Source: Paralvinella palmiformis (taxonomy: Eukaryota; Annelida; Polychaeta; Terebellida; Alvinellidae). From it: 64,000 nt of DNA. The DNA lies in NCBI GenBank assembly GCA_025642065.1, contig JAODUP010000550.1, forward strand, positions 15,001 to 79,000. Direction: 5' to 3'. The notes under the pieces were generated by a model. The model saw nothing but the letters and a program-made list of their open reading frames with translations, ran no database searches and was not told where the DNA came from. Of this stretch, positions 63,319 to 64,000 are shown piece after piece. A program made the position numbers and the translations under genes. Numbering within the stretch: position 1 is the first letter of the stretch; each line of letters begins with the position of its first letter.

Positions 63319-63430
63319 GAGCTGATGACGATTGATGTTTTACAGCCACTAGATAAGCAGACACCGAGATTCGAACACGGTGGTAGTGATCTGTAGTCCA
63401 ACATGATACTGCTAGACCACGGAGGCGGCC
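63319..63430 (-). mobile_element. Internally deleted SINE A with 10-bp target-site duplication
   Basis: Head (ccgcctccgtggtctagcag) and B box are present and the tail agtggctgtaaaacatcaatcg is joined to them without most of the body. gtaggactag at 63309-63318 and 63431-63440 flank it. The deletion lies between the tRNA-related head and the tail. Confidence 0.87.
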
Positions 63431-63440
63431 GTAGGACTAG

Positions 63441-64000
63441 AAACCTGTGTTGTTTAATTTCTAATACTCAAGTTGAATAAATGTAATCATGTCTATTCAC
63501 TCACATTCATTTGAAGCTCTCATCTGAAATTCTATTATGTTTTTTTTTTCTTAACTGCTTGATACAACTGACAAATCCTAAAGTTTATAATGCTAAATAT
63601 AATAATATTTGGTACCATACTAGATAAATGGTTTCATTAATTTTTCCCATGCCTCAACCATCAACAAGTGAATTTTACAGTGTTCAGATTTACTTTTAAA
63701 AGAAACAAACTGTATATTCCTACAGATAGAATAACCTCCATATGCTGAGCATTTCAATCACATCTATATCAGTTTAAGTGAGATGCCTTGGTGCAGAGTT
63801 AAAAATCCCCAAAACACTCATCAATTTAATCAGTGAAATATCTACAGAGGAAACTGATGTTTACCCCATTCAGTTTGATGTAGTACAATCATTAGTTAAA
63901 TTAATAACCATCATTCCATTAATAAGAAATTGGTTCAAACATTACATCGAAGCCTTTTCTCGATATGGGAGAAAAATCATTCATTTTGGCAGTACACAAT
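63441..64000. other. AT-rich right end
   Basis: No exon of HMBS or another gene recognised up to the window edge. Confidence 0.5.

Overview
The window looks like nuclear DNA of a lophotrochozoan animal, most likely a marine mollusc. The evidence is intron-rich genes with animal architecture, abundant microsatellites, and several tRNA-derived SINE families together with LINE, pogo/Tigger and inverted-repeat DNA elements. The phylum is inferred from general style and no species can be named. I see no prokaryotic operon, organelle, CRISPR or viral gene.

Layout. 1-2.66 kb: a decayed LINE fragment and a SINE head. 4.07-5.36 kb (minus): an intact single-exon class A GPCR of the SREB (GPR27/GPR85/GPR173) type. 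5.4-29 kb: a gene-poor, repeat-dense tract with many copies of one tRNA-derived SINE (several with visible 10-15 bp target-site duplications), two other SINE types, a possible 5S-rRNA-derived piece, long microsatellites, a nested inverted-repeat element at 18.6-20.35 kb, a perfect 23-bp hairpin, and diverged block duplications. 29.1-30.4 kb (minus): LINE reverse transcriptase pseudogene. 31.45-31.81 kb (minus): a SINE with a perfect 12-bp target-site duplication. 34.96-35.91 kb (minus): a frameshifted gene of an unrecognised protein family. 36.89-55.96 kb (plus): complete coding sequence of cytosolic isoleucyl-tRNA synthetase in 27 coding exons, 1172 aa; its first coding intron carries two pogo/Tigger remnants. 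58.26-61.60 kb (minus): the last eight coding exons of hydroxymethylbilane synthase; the N-terminal exons are not found and probably lie beyond the right edge.

The two housekeeping genes are convergent and separated by about 2.3 kb. One supports translation and the other heme synthesis; I see no functional link beyond adjacency. Exon borders were derived by hand from the reading frame, GT-AG (one GC-AG) splice sites and the known family sequence. In both genes the phases close perfectly.

The more unusual items are: the GC-AG intron of the synthetase, whose retention would stop translation one codon later; the SREB-like receptor with altered E/DRY and NPxxY motifs and a glutamine-rich third loop; the nested inverted-repeat element with repeated GGTCAAAACCCC termini; and the broken unknown gene at 35 kb.
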